Of a stretch of 64,000 nt of DNA, positions 34,601-43,272 are shown in pieces. Both the position numbers and the translations under genes were made by a program. Position 1 is the first letter of the stretch. Each line of letters begins with the position of its first letter. The notes under the pieces are model-generated. The model saw nothing but the letters and a program-made list of their open reading frames with translations, did no database searches and was not told the DNA's origin. Source of the stretch: Barthelona sp. PCE (lineage: Eukaryota > Metamonada: BaSk clade); contig JAUFOR010000003.1 of assembly GCA_040285745.1 (NCBI GenBank), positions 1,240,001 to 1,304,000 of the forward strand, given 5' to 3'.

Positions 34601-37600
34601 CGTCCCAAGGATTTGAAACAGCTCGTTATGAAGGTGCTTTCTTTTGCAATCACTTGGTGCTTTGCTGGTCAGCTCAGCGTCGATGAGAGGCATAAGTTCG
34701 ATACGTTCCTTCGTAAGGAGCTCAGTTATCTCAACTTTGCTCTCGGCATCACTTGTTTCGATTGGTATTTTGATGTCGAATCACAAACTGCTCTTGAGTG
34801 GCGCCTTGATCCCGTCATCCTTACCATGCCCCATAACGGTAAGACTTTTATCATCCACGATGAGGCACGTAAGTTTTTGTATATCTCACTTCTGTTTGCC
34901 TTTACTGGACAGAATATTCTTGTCTATAACGATCGTTTCAGCGGTGTTTCTTCTATTATTGAGGTCTTACAGTACTTGTTAGCTCATCCCATTGAAATTA
35001 GCAAATATATTCCTGCCCCTCTTCCCGACTTTGGTTCTTTGAACTTCAGTACACAGTATTATGCTGCTGACAACCACACGACGTTCGATAACATGCTGGC
35101 CAGGATTGAAAAGGACTATGATTTCCGCGTAAAGGTACTCAAGCCGTTACAGGAGGATACTGTTGGTTTCTGTGTGATTGAGAACTTGGAGAGTTGGGTG
35201 GATACCCAGTCAATTGACTATGTAGGCTCTGTTGTTTCAAACAACCAGTACTATAAGCAGTCAAAGCTTATTGACGTTGAAATGTTCCAGTTCTTTATGA
35301 GTTGTTCCAACACAATTGACATGCATCAGTTACCTTGGTCTCTTAAGAAGGCCAACACAATCCTTCAATTCAATGAGTATTCAACATCATCACTGACGGA
35401 GATGTTTAACAGTTATTGTCTTCGTCGTCTTGAAGATATCGAAATGACACGTGAAATTGAAACGGTGCTCAAGGAGTCTGTTGTTGAGACACTTCTCTCT
35501 CTGTTCACAGTCATTCCTGAGGAACTTCCAATTGATCATTATTACATTAACTATGTGTTTAATAGCAATGGTATTAGCGAAGTCCTTGATTTCTTCTGTC
35601 GTAAAATGCGCAAAGCTGCAACCATTGATCCAAATAACCTGATTGACTTTATCAGACCCGTTTTTGAGTGGTCCATCAACACTTATCTTGATCGTCTGTC
35701 ATTACTAATTGATTCCAATGATACTGAGATGCGTCAACTCCTTAAGACTAAATTGGATGAAGAAATGAGCGCTCGTTTCAACCTTTCTCCTTCTGATGTC
35801 GATGTTAATGATCAGTTCATTAGTCCACATCTCTTTGAATTTGAGACTTGGGAGGAGCGTCCTGAGCAATTTGATTTATACGAAGATCTGAAACCACGAA
35901 TCGCACGTCTCGCTGATGTGATGACACAGAAGGGTGGTAACGTTCACTGTTCCCTTATTGGGCCTCGTGCTGTCGGAAAAAAGACTACACTCAAGTATGT
36001 TTGCCATAAGAGCAATATTGCCTACTTTGATCTTTCATCAGAACGCAATGCAACAACTATCATTCAAGAAGCCGTTGTACATGTTACAAACACAATGGAA
36101 AACAGTGTTCTTGTCATTGACAACGCACTTCTTGATGACGAAATTTTGACTCTTGTTCTTAATGTTATCCGTGGTCATGCTAAGAGAGTTGTCAACCAAC
36201 TTTGGCGCACTCCCGAAGAAATTGCTGGTCTCTTTAGCAATCTGCAGTCTGTTGCAAAGAAAAAGAATCGTTCGGATACTGACAGTGCTCTTTGGGGACA
36301 ATTGTTAAGTCAAATCACCCAATCTCTTCATATTTGTCTGTTATTCACACCCCAGGACTTCTTCAACCGCATTGATGTGTGTCCGGATTTATGCAGCAAG
36401 ACAGTCTCCATCGTTGTTGCCAAATGGCCTGAGTATGTCTTCCGCAACAAGGCTCAGGATGTTATCAAAGAAATTGGACTTGATAGTGATGTTGATCTTA
36501 TTGAGATATTCAAACGTACTGAATTAGAGCCAGAAAGCAACCCTGTCGTTTTCCTCAATTGGCTTAATTCATACAAGGAACTGTACCTCAGTCGTTCTTC
36601 AGACATTGCTTCAAATATTGAAGCACGAATCAAAGCTGTTGAGTCGGTCAAAACTATCAGCTCGATTATCGTTTCTTACCAGGAGCAGTTGAAGAATACT
36701 GAGACTAGCATATCTGATATGGCGTCCAAATCAGACTCATTGATCATGGAGCTCGCACGTAAACAGAAGCAGCTTGATATGCTCAAGAACGGTCTTGAAG
36801 ATGTGAACGATCGTATCAAGACGGTGTTGGAGAAGATGAACCAGAAGCAGGCTGAAATTGCCGCAGAACTGTCTGATCACACTGATGCACTCAAGGCACT
36901 TCAACAGCAAATCGCAGGAGGTAACTTCTTCTCACAATTTGTGGAGGAGTTCTCATCAGACACTTTTAATCAGGTTCAGAAGGTTGTTCTCAATTGTTTC
37001 TCAACGCTGCCACCGGACCTCACAGTCCAACGTATCAAAGATGATTGGCCAACATTCATTGTGTTGTTTGATGATTTTGATAGTGCATTCTGGAGTGAGA
37101 GCGTATCTCGATTCAAGTCTCATGACACCGAATCTCTACGAGCAAATCACCCGTTCTCATCTATCGTGCTCATGTGGATGAAGCATATCACCAACTACTG
37201 GAACGGTCGTGAATCTTTGAAGGATGAGCGCGCCATGGTTGACGATCAGAAAAAGATGCTTGAAGGTCTTAAAACAGATCTAACAACAAAGTTAGACGAA
37301 AAGGACGTTCAGACAGACGATCTGAATGTTGTTAAGACCCAGTTTGAACAAATTAGTAACGAGAAAGCTACTCTCGCAACAGATCGCTCTAAGTGGTCGG
37401 CTTACGTTGATTTAGGTGAACAGCTTATTTCAAAGACAGCGGCGTCACTGAACGTCTGGTCTGATGAAGCTGAACGTTTGAAGGAAGAATACGCTGAGCT
37501 GTACAAGCACATATATGGTATTCCTAGTTCTGATGTCAACTCTGGATTTATTAAGTTCAAGTTGCCCAGTACACCACTCATCACACAGATCAATAGCGTT

Positions 37601-38200
37601 AATGTTAATGAACTGAACGATGGTGATATCCTTCGCCTCAATGCAGTTGATAAGCAAACATCAATCATTGTACTTCTTGAAGACTCACATGCTAAGTTGG
37701 TGAAGGAAGAAGTTGAGAATGTCAGTGAGCATGGTGAAGGTGAAATTGAAGGTGTTGAAGACGTTGATATCATCAATGGTGTTCCTTTATCGTTCTTCCT
37801 TATGGCTAGGCGTGTCTTCTGGAAACGAATCTTTGAAAATGGTAATTATATATCATTCACAACCGAAAATGATCCTAATCACATCATATTCACAGCAGAG
37901 AACGCCCAGATTAAGGGTATTCTGCTGAGCGCGTCTTATGGCGCATCTACTCAAATCGTTTGTCAGCTCATCAATGAGGCAATCGATGAATGTACCGAGA
38001 TTCCTGTTCGACTCAATGGTGATGAACGTATTCTTGCGCACCTTAGTTGTATTGTTGAAGGTGATCATCGTGGTATATGTTTAAGATATACTCCACCTCG
38101 TTCTCTTACACGTATGGGATCTCAGGCTTCTGTTGCTTCTTTGGCGTCATTAAACCGGTCTGTGACACCTGACAGAGCATCTAGCCACAGCAAATTGTAA
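28637..38200 (+). CDS. Divergent, C-terminally short dynein heavy chain-like protein
   Basis: 3,187 residues against the usual 4,000-4,700. After a basic Ser/Arg-rich N-terminus come a tail (about 100-1000) and a linker (to ~1380). AAA1 near 1400-1620 keeps GTGK but loses the following Thr, and the usual DE of Walker B is KD (GIKDANR). AAA2 near 1770 keeps GDQDSGKTT. AAA3 near 2080-2120 has lost its P-loop (NDRFSGVSS). AAA4 near 2440 keeps GPRAVGKKT. A coiled-coil stalk with the microtubule-binding region between its arms follows (about 2650-2960). The last ~230 residues show no AAA5, AAA6 or C-terminal domain and end in a Ser-rich tail. Without AAA1 hydrolysis it is unlikely to be a motor; a structural axonemal role is inference. 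DNHD1-type proteins are the nearest known parallel. Confidence 0.85.
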   Translation: MSEASFSNRLYAQNSVKKTAASKKTGLRMLTRSERQERSKLMKTRPASASRPGSRKSTRRVSTTDENYSPKEENMSVESSTTAIQCPQDYLQQLEDEDGFLYLTSTEEGFYELKVLSTTPKTYPFWTVSRNGFTYNASETTVDFWTTKNFFKEQKLTKNLMRLKFFKLFVLRKNFQIWRKFIRNRKMTFAIKKFNTSIRSIPYLLQTLEQIKLLLHNNFYSLDWPNLKDYYFLNDFCGNLKDFQQIMQENFLNTFRDIKELVLTACQIHFKTEMAKNMTQTATVNTVNKRSLDLNDEDDNRPRHLSYQELAKQKSISKNLMGFLVLIDLMVFEFLRCKILDMTRFLLAFIMGISCNERCNIIDESQADEHLAPMYHGDYQLFMPFKSRTDLIVDESEDVKAGIGLSLQLTVESLSVNPSMRDFVESLGSILSDFRKLASCYTRLVLDPDFGSIIEKAGVTTGAFENTLSVINGMIREDQWYRNVVSQIKTIVRDNYVLVKQYLAKYNSYQTILANNKDWVIREDESVDWYRSCIEKFTEDRKMIEEVPAFKIVGELFKLDFEYMVATLRPIIERNLDSIYALLPKILKAKSEALIDTYKGYNKQLLNDINTVEQFYNARQLLDYLEESESKNLEKEERYVRNIHEVLEDYGPEYLGDLESAIFKNLNFESENFIRSSEKLENYLEDRFTFFQKKHFNNVKVFKESLSALIEEIQDSAFYQWDSSINLGLPDPTATPQDITRMNTTSDNVRRLISRTSSLKKDITKHLSTRDQFIDYSKILDPSERINLDDILALSKEITAKNLLWESIEDFRVYLINMCCVPFTKINLKELKDEIAKYEDIYTQIITTIGENNVITEFKKQVELGGVAPHLVEIFTSPSLQDRHFITIEKLLTNTKLPPDNQLTLSWCLTNGVNHLLEKLKAINDQAIIESDLEKELENIEVQWTEINVSMVNDSDKDLYIVGDITRVLETIDNHLAILQRLKQNPFVAAIEQRLGEWIQRINQIATSLDIFLQVQKDWLYFFAVFNETDVPKLLSDVAPVYNFVDRGMKELCENLRVNPNVLASFSRPNSLENLRKFKDKLAVIRDRLNNFIKRRKHNFKRLLLLPDSHILDLFVSTGKKAFVTETAPLMTTGPTASAAARPFSGLQYAQVKLGSASHKIPKYVDRDYPTFKSIFNFDQLRISVANEEEKIIGGEIIGVQDKYTSLQLEGFKPRGTLDTWLDALQDQISFALKKNVIVGLQKYFTMDLPTRVTKMLPQVHMLVEELHFSKRIEDIINGSDMLRELPALHTMLQTRIRDLSDYFAKSLTKEKFYRFSNCLVLLQRHVQVVEGLIRAKDIADTRWKESLHFITNVDLNIDETANINDMAESLRIQLVYKNRAFDYSFEFMGLELNPVFSPEAVQALKDLLENPSNLVLLKSNEHGTGKLSVIQMLSIMLGRFSVFVDGQPDESVDPSHIFDILRCGVECGIICGIKDANRFSSEFFTRVFDFVKSSISTINNAQSRYFVSSEFSDEFNRVDVFDSSFICMTSCNLSQEHISIESEDCPYTTVIDYYLDSVEYITSIWLEIMGFQRISELAENIATLSMYATNVLGSVNDFTREIDVFEHSLPEKKFFFGLPVILRWVKHASILHTIEPDASEDQIIVKAIISLESPKFSNEQESEEFYDLVEKIFSAKDEEFIDEAGIYTNRPPLPSSQRMERTTSQGILGKEVDEEESLVGIVIDDISAAQESSIEQVRLLIETQSGCLPIPEQIQKVVELTLILDSTDSVLLIGDQDSGKTTVLHLTADHYMTLHPDRSVKVVTMTPSAQPDELDMIVELLRNPKTTHEDGLVIDNESEVWLHLNGVPNFSSSLLHLLKGFPNVKLILEVDSLQMVDPKVISKCQVIAISNCITWMHVLQTRVARLISSGYPEIVCTALIDNLEPAVPKVLQFLENYDLVLGRQKIMIDSTFYMFEVLFEVIISQTIAMSKKKEQTVLEYLEHQADTRPKDLKQLVMKVLSFAITWCFAGQLSVDERHKFDTFLRKELSYLNFALGITCFDWYFDVESQTALEWRLDPVILTMPHNGKTFIIHDEARKFLYISLLFAFTGQNILVYNDRFSGVSSIIEVLQYLLAHPIEISKYIPAPLPDFGSLNFSTQYYAADNHTTFDNMLARIEKDYDFRVKVLKPLQEDTVGFCVIENLESWVDTQSIDYVGSVVSNNQYYKQSKLIDVEMFQFFMSCSNTIDMHQLPWSLKKANTILQFNEYSTSSLTEMFNSYCLRRLEDIEMTREIETVLKESVVETLLSLFTVIPEELPIDHYYINYVFNSNGISEVLDFFCRKMRKAATIDPNNLIDFIRPVFEWSINTYLDRLSLLIDSNDTEMRQLLKTKLDEEMSARFNLSPSDVDVNDQFISPHLFEFETWEERPEQFDLYEDLKPRIARLADVMTQKGGNVHCSLIGPRAVGKKTTLKYVCHKSNIAYFDLSSERNATTIIQEAVVHVTNTMENSVLVIDNALLDDEILTLVLNVIRGHAKRVVNQLWRTPEEIAGLFSNLQSVAKKKNRSDTDSALWGQLLSQITQSLHICLLFTPQDFFNRIDVCPDLCSKTVSIVVAKWPEYVFRNKAQDVIKEIGLDSDVDLIEIFKRTELEPESNPVVFLNWLNSYKELYLSRSSDIASNIEARIKAVESVKTISSIIVSYQEQLKNTETSISDMASKSDSLIMELARKQKQLDMLKNGLEDVNDRIKTVLEKMNQKQAEIAAELSDHTDALKALQQQIAGGNFFSQFVEEFSSDTFNQVQKVVLNCFSTLPPDLTVQRIKDDWPTFIVLFDDFDSAFWSESVSRFKSHDTESLRANHPFSSIVLMWMKHITNYWNGRESLKDERAMVDDQKKMLEGLKTDLTTKLDEKDVQTDDLNVVKTQFEQISNEKATLATDRSKWSAYVDLGEQLISKTAASLNVWSDEAERLKEEYAELYKHIYGIPSSDVNSGFIKFKLPSTPLITQINSVNVNELNDGDILRLNAVDKQTSIIVLLEDSHAKLVKEEVENVSEHGEGEIEGVEDVDIINGVPLSFFLMARRVFWKRIFENGNYISFTTENDPNHIIFTAENAQIKGILLSASYGASTQIVCQLINEAIDECTEIPVRLNGDERILAHLSCIVEGDHRGICLRYTPPRSLTRMGSQASVASLASLNRSVTPDRASSHSKL

Positions 38201-38234
38201 AAAAAGCTTGTATTTGATAGTACTACCCTTTTTA

Positions 38235-38735
38235 ATGTCTAAAGCAGAAATATGCGAACTGCTGTCAATGCCCAAGGATGTTGCAGACGAAGAACTTCTT
38301 GATAATGTGTTGAAGACTCTTTTAGCTAGTCAAGAACGAATTTGTATTTTGGAATCTTCTTTGCATTTAAGAAATGAACCACCTTTGGAGTCAGACATAT
38401 CTGCATACTACTTGAACAAAGAACTTAATCACGTGTTTCTTCAAATGAATAGAAGGATTCAACATTTGGAAGTAGTTTCTACAAATGACGAATCTATTCG
38501 TACACAAAACTCTATTTTAAGAGAAGAAAACGATCGGTTAGTACGTGCCTTGTTGGCTCGTACCAATAATACAACATCTTTGAGTGATGTTGAAAATGAA
38601 CTACTTACTAGCAATGTTGTAGGAGTTAATTCTCCCATCTTGCAGGAGTTTACCGAACAAATCGATACATTAAAGACCGAAAATTTTCGCTTAAAGCTCA
38701 AGTTAAAAAGTTTAGTTCCATCCAATGTTGAATAA
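38235..38735 (+). CDS. Small coiled-coil protein, unrecognised
   Basis: A 166-residue protein starting MSKAEICELL, 34 nt after the stop of the dynein-like gene on the same strand. Heptad-like segments are visible at about 40-60, 75-115 (ENDRLVRALLA) and 140-160 (LKTENFRLKLKLK), so it is mostly coiled coil. No named domain is recognised. The start was set at ATG 38235, just after a pyrimidine-rich tract (CTACCCTTTTTA). An axonemal link is suggested only by the neighbour. Confidence 0.65.
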   Translation: MSKAEICELLSMPKDVADEELLDNVLKTLLASQERICILESSLHLRNEPPLESDISAYYLNKELNHVFLQMNRRIQHLEVVSTNDESIRTQNSILREENDRLVRALLARTNNTTSLSDVENELLTSNVVGVNSPILQEFTEQIDTLKTENFRLKLKLKSLVPSNVE

Positions 38736-39584
38736 TTTTTTTTTTTAGTTCAACTAAAGTCCAAATGACTTACAAAGACAATGACACCTATTTTCTAATG
38801 TGGAAACTGTGAGTATATCCGTTTTGCAGATTATTCCACATGTTAGTGTAAACTGACGATTTATCAATGAGAGTCACCATCAAAGACTATAAATCAACTT
38901 TCTCTGGTATTCAATTAAACAAAGCAAATTTATTATCAAAAACAGTGTCAAAAAATTCACAAAACAATTAAGATTAAAAAGAGGGCTCATACAAAATTCG
39001 TAAACGAATTAACTTGGCTTATATAAGTTATCGGTGTCATCAGAGTCGAATCAATAAAAACAAGAAGACATAAAAATATGTTCACACCATCAAATTATCA
39101 TCAGCGCCCATATTAGGATTAACTAACATCTTGCATTGCTCAATAGAGCAGTACAATGATACAAAACTACAACAATATTATTATTTCATACTAAAAATTA
39201 GAAGATCTACATATCAGATTAAAATAAAGTTTCCGCATAATAATTCAGAAACACGGATTTATCATCAGGCAAAAACATACACTATAAACGTATATGAAAC
39301 GAATAGGGTTGTAAAATATAAAGTAAGTTATTAGTGTCACCTGTTCATTCACACGCTTGTGGAGCGCCTCAAATATACAATACACAGTTGCTCGTGCACT
39401 TAAAATAGGCACAGATGGTCATATCACTTTTTTTTGTTCCTTCATTTTTACTCCACTTCAAATATCATTATTTCGTTGCAGATACCTCCGAAAACTATTT
39501 TAGCACCATCTTTACTTCACTGAATCACATCACTTTACTCAAACTATACCTGCATATTGTTGCATCACTATTATCACATAATGT
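38736..39584. other. Intergenic region, 849 bp, the longest in the window
   Basis: It lies between two convergent genes, so no promoter is required by the layout. It is AT-rich and holds only short open frames (the longest 67 codons, at 39131) with noncoding-like composition. By eye it has no tRNA T-loop, no U6 or U5 core sequence and no long repeat. It is the best place in the window to look for an unannotated RNA gene. Confidence 0.5.
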
Positions 39585-39588
39585 TTAC
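39583..39588 (-). promoter_or_regulatory. GTAAAC overlapping the pelota stop codon
   Basis: A possible polyadenylation signal of the same form as those at the NBP35, CFAP45 and EF-hand gene stops. Inference from recurrence and position. Confidence 0.35.
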
Positions 39589-40736
39589 ATTCCTTGAACT
39601 GGCTGGAACAGTTGACAAGCAAAGCCAGAGAAATCCTTAAGTTGCTTACCAGCAGGAGAAACTGAACTCAGAACATGTACATCAACACCGTTCTCTCTAC
39701 ATGTCTGAATTAATCTATCAATAGCAGTTCTATAAGTAGCGAAATCATACTTTGAGCTCTTTGGTAGTGTCTTCATTGCAGCATCTGCAACTAAAAGCAT
39801 CTTAATATTTCCATCTGCTGCAGCCATTAAACATGCTTCAAAACCATAGCATACTCTATCAGGAGTCCTTGCAAGCATTGTCAGGAAGTTCTCCCACACT
39901 TCCTGTTCCTTTGATATGTTAGTTTCTATATCTAAAGCTTTAAAAACATGATGCAAACTTGTTGAAGATCCCGAGGGTAATGTTACTACTTGGAATTTAT
40001 CTCTGTTATTATACAACCCTTGTGGTATGTTGTTGGGATCAGAGCCGACAAGACCAACGAACTGTTCTGCCAGAAAACCAGTGGAAGCAACTGCAAAAAG
40101 TGGAACTTCTTGATATATATGATCGGGAATACTTGATCTCATAGCATGAATCGTTTGTCTGAAGAGGTCTACCGTCCGGGGGTTAAGACCCTCTGCATCG
40201 AGATTAACGTTACTATCCTTAACAGATGCCTTTGAGGTCTTGATATGAAATTTCTGCAATACAACGTTGTTACTGACGAAAAATAAACTTGCGCTTTTGC
40301 GTTCAAATAATAAACACATGGCAACTGTGTTCGCTGGTGCTGCGACACTTTCTCTCAGTAGTTTGATGGCATCTCTGGACCATCCGCCAAGAGGTTTACG
40401 AATACCAACCACAAGACCCTCTGTAATCGTCATGTTACGGTTGGACCCTCTAGTTAAAGCACGAGTTCCATGTGCTACCTTTCCTGAAACCTCAACAGCA
40501 CCTTCTGAAGGCTCAAACTTAACGTCTTCGACCTCTACAATAACCGTTTCAACAATTCGACCCGATCTTACAGCTCCGCTGGACGTCACCGTCTTCTCCC
40601 TGTTTGAAACCTTGGCTGAAACGTGATCTCCCAACTCGATCAAATTGAAAATTGTCCACAAATCGTTGTATGATTCAGGACAAAGCTTGTTAATCGCCTC
40701 ATCATCCCTGAGAATGTGTTTTGAAACCAATCGCAT
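39585..40736 (-). CDS. PELO: Pelota/Dom34 ribosome rescue factor
   Basis: A 383-residue eRF1-like protein that, with an Hbs1-type GTPase, splits ribosomes stalled on mRNA (no-go and non-stop decay). Three parts are seen: an N-terminal Sm-like domain (MRLVSKHILRDDEAINKLCP, then DLWTIFNLIELGD); a central domain lacking the GGQ peptide-release motif, as expected for pelota rather than eRF1; and a C-terminal eRF1_3 domain (LARTPDRVCYGFEACLMAA and VDVHVLSSVSPAGKQL). The start is ATG 40736, directly behind a run of T and CTCTTTC on the coding strand. The longer open frame upstream is T-rich leader. The stop TAA is part of GTAAAC. Confidence 0.93.
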   Translation of the reverse strand: MRLVSKHILRDDEAINKLCPESYNDLWTIFNLIELGDHVSAKVSNREKTVTSSGAVRSGRIVETVIVEVEDVKFEPSEGAVEVSGKVAHGTRALTRGSNRNMTITEGLVVGIRKPLGGWSRDAIKLLRESVAAPANTVAMCLLFERKSASLFFVSNNVVLQKFHIKTSKASVKDSNVNLDAEGLNPRTVDLFRQTIHAMRSSIPDHIYQEVPLFAVASTGFLAEQFVGLVGSDPNNIPQGLYNNRDKFQVVTLPSGSSTSLHHVFKALDIETNISKEQEVWENFLTMLARTPDRVCYGFEACLMAAADGNIKMLLVADAAMKTLPKSSKYDFATYRTAIDRLIQTCRENGVDVHVLSSVSPAGKQLKDFSGFACQLFQPVQGM

Positions 40737-40974
40737 GAATAGAAAGAGTAAAAAAAAAAATACAATTTTAGGTTCAGCATTATAGTATGAATGTGTGCAT
40801 AGCCGGCACAATTAACCACACCTCTATTCATTTAAAGCAGAAACATAATGCTTAAAGGGAGTCTCTCCTTTTTCAGCCAAAATAACGCTTTTCAAAGCAT
40901 ACAATAGGATCTTATGTGGGTCATATGCAGTTTTATTCAATATATTACATAAAAATAAGGTTTACTATACTAGT

Positions 40975-43143
40975 TTAGACAAAATTATCTTCTGGAACAA
41001 CAGATGTATGAATGAGAATGGCACCCTCCTCTTCGTTATCATCTCTTAACAAATGAGTTTTCTCATTCTCCAACAGAACATCATGAGTAATTGGAAGATT
41101 CTTAACACAATAATGATAACGAATATATATTGCACTACAAAAGAAATATGGAACAGCACTTGTCAGATACTCCTTCCAACCAAATGAGAACAATAACAAT
41201 GATGTAGAAACCAAGAATCCAAAGATTGCAAAACAATCCATGACATAGTAACTGATTTTTCCTTCAAAAATTCGTTTAAAACGACCTGTAACCATGCTTA
41301 ACGAGCTGGAATATTGGGAACGCGCAACAATAACACGCATGTATGTTGACCATGTGACGGGTACGTAAACCATAAAGAGTAACAAGATGGATGCGAGCGA
41401 TATAAACAGTGCTCTAGCTCTTGCTCCCCAGCGATAGACGCCCCAAAACGTCACCACCGCCCATTTTCCAGCGAAAACACGACCCATACATATATAACCG
41501 GAACAAAAGATGATGAGCCAAATGACAAATGTGATAAAAACTCTGCGTGGTAACAATCTGAACCTCAGTGCTTTCTTCAGTTTTCTGATGGACTTTAGGT
41601 TCTTATTATCATCCTTTTTCTGTTCCGGAATAGGAGTACCCGGATTATCTAACAACCGTTGCACAATGAGAGAGTTGGCTTCGATTGATGCACTACGGTT
41701 ACGGTTACGGATCAAGCGACGTAGCTGCATTCTTTTCGAGAAGGCGCTGGTCAGTGGGCCAGCAATTGCCGTAAAAACAGCAATGACAACACCTAACCAG
41801 AACATTGTGTGTGCAACACCTGGAAAATCCGCATTAAGGACGATACGCCCAAAGTTAATGGGGACCCGCTGCGTCCAACCGTCGAAATCAAATGAATGCT
41901 TGAATGTATGTGAATTTCCACATGAATCTGTGCTGGTAACAATCAACACACCACGTCTATCCATGTTAACTGGATGTAGCGCTGCATACATATCACCATT
42001 ATTTCCACCATTGAAACCAATAGGTCCAAGCTTCTCAAACGAAATTGTTTGATTTTTGATGTGGCCAACAACTGCAGTGACAGCACAACCTTGTTTTGAA
42101 TATGATAACACCCTAAAATGGGTCGATGATTGCATCCTGTATAAGGGTTGTGTACGCATCAGGAGCTGTCTGCTCGGTGGCATCGTAACTATTGTCTTTG
42201 GGAACGTATAGATATCATACTCCATTGACGATAAAATACCGTGATCAACAGTGTTGATTCTGAACTGCGCGTTCTTCAACGGTGGTGCCTCGATCTCAAC
42301 AGAAGAGTATGGGATGGAGTCCCTCTCAAAGCGGAACGTTGTGTCGATTGTATGTAAATGACCGACGAAACTGGCATCGAAATTGGAAACAAACTGGTCG
42401 TAATCAACTTCACGGGTGATAATACTAGATCTTGGGTGGTGCTGCGCAAGAGTTACAAGTGCAGAATGGTCTGCGTTCTCAAGATCGTGCAGCATATCAC
42501 CAATAATTCTATGTGAAATATATCCAAACGTACCCAGAGGCCAGACCATACCAGGAACGCTATTACTATCAACAACAAGCACATGTATGTGAGAGGAGCC
42601 CTTAGCAATGTCAAAGCTATAGAGATCCGGCGAATAACCAAGATTTGGAGAAACTCCATACTTCAAGTAGTAATTTTCATCAGCATCAAAACGATTAATA
42701 ACGTTGTAGTTATCGTGGTTACCCCTGATGTCGAACCATGGTACCGATATGTTACCTAACGTCTCGTTATAGATTCTCCACTCAACATGTTGTGAATGCA
42801 GACTCGAACGCGGCGTTAAAAGACCGGTTTTCTCGAGACTTGTGGTAATGTCTCCCGTGCACAATACAAAATCTGGCTGAAATTCTGATAGTTCTTCCAT
42901 AAATGAAGATAAGTAAGTGGTAGTAGCATCTTTGTCGATCATTATGTGGATGTCCGATACGTGCACGAATGATAATACCGAATCCGTTTGATTTCCAACG
43001 GGAGTCTCATTCTCAACTGGACGTATAGGAATTTGACCTTCAGACTGGAACCAAAGTGTAAAAATACTGGGGAGAACAGCTAGCCCCAACGTTATAACAA
43101 CGTACACAATGAAAAATGTGACGAAAGGCCTGTTATAATGCAT
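40975..43143 (-). CDS. TMEM62-like transmembrane metallophosphoesterase
   Basis: A 722-residue membrane protein. An N-terminal hydrophobic segment (FVTFFIVYVVITLGLAVLP) precedes a calcineurin-like phosphoesterase domain with all metal-binding motifs in order: VSDIHIM, CTGDIT, RGNHDN, QHHPRS and GHLHT. The middle is a beta-rich region, and the C-terminal third carries about five hydrophobic helices. This order, and the text VEWRIYNETLGN next to RGNHD, match TMEM62 of animals, whose substrate is unknown. The metal ligands are intact, so it is probably an active hydrolase facing the lumen or outside. The start is uncertain: ATG 43143 gives the clean signal-anchor, while an in-frame ATG at 43239 would add 32 residues. 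It lies downstream of the NEK gene on the same strand. Confidence 0.85.
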   Translation of the reverse strand: MHYNRPFVTFFIVYVVITLGLAVLPSIFTLWFQSEGQIPIRPVENETPVGNQTDSVLSFVHVSDIHIMIDKDATTTYLSSFMEELSEFQPDFVLCTGDITTSLEKTGLLTPRSSLHSQHVEWRIYNETLGNISVPWFDIRGNHDNYNVINRFDADENYYLKYGVSPNLGYSPDLYSFDIAKGSSHIHVLVVDSNSVPGMVWPLGTFGYISHRIIGDMLHDLENADHSALVTLAQHHPRSSIITREVDYDQFVSNFDASFVGHLHTIDTTFRFERDSIPYSSVEIEAPPLKNAQFRINTVDHGILSSMEYDIYTFPKTIVTMPPSRQLLMRTQPLYRMQSSTHFRVLSYSKQGCAVTAVVGHIKNQTISFEKLGPIGFNGGNNGDMYAALHPVNMDRRGVLIVTSTDSCGNSHTFKHSFDFDGWTQRVPINFGRIVLNADFPGVAHTMFWLGVVIAVFTAIAGPLTSAFSKRMQLRRLIRNRNRSASIEANSLIVQRLLDNPGTPIPEQKKDDNKNLKSIRKLKKALRFRLLPRRVFITFVIWLIIFCSGYICMGRVFAGKWAVVTFWGVYRWGARARALFISLASILLLFMVYVPVTWSTYMRVIVARSQYSSSLSMVTGRFKRIFEGKISYYVMDCFAIFGFLVSTSLLLFSFGWKEYLTSAVPYFFCSAIYIRYHYCVKNLPITHDVLLENEKTHLLRDDNEEEGAILIHTSVVPEDNFV

Positions 43144-43272
43144 GCAAAAGAATATGCAGAAATTTTTCGTCAATGTACAATCCGCATCAGCTACACAAAG
43201 GGGATGTGCGGATCTACCCCATAAAACAACTGCCACCATTAGAAAAAAAATGATTCTGAGTTTATTATACAA

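Noticed and set aside
39025-39060. tRNA-like T-loop text (AGAGTCGAATC)
   Set aside because: No matching acceptor stem, anticodon arm or D-loop around it.
39131-39334. Small open frame in the 849-bp intergenic region
   Set aside because: 67 codons, Lys/Tyr/Ile-rich as expected by chance in AT-rich DNA; no motif.
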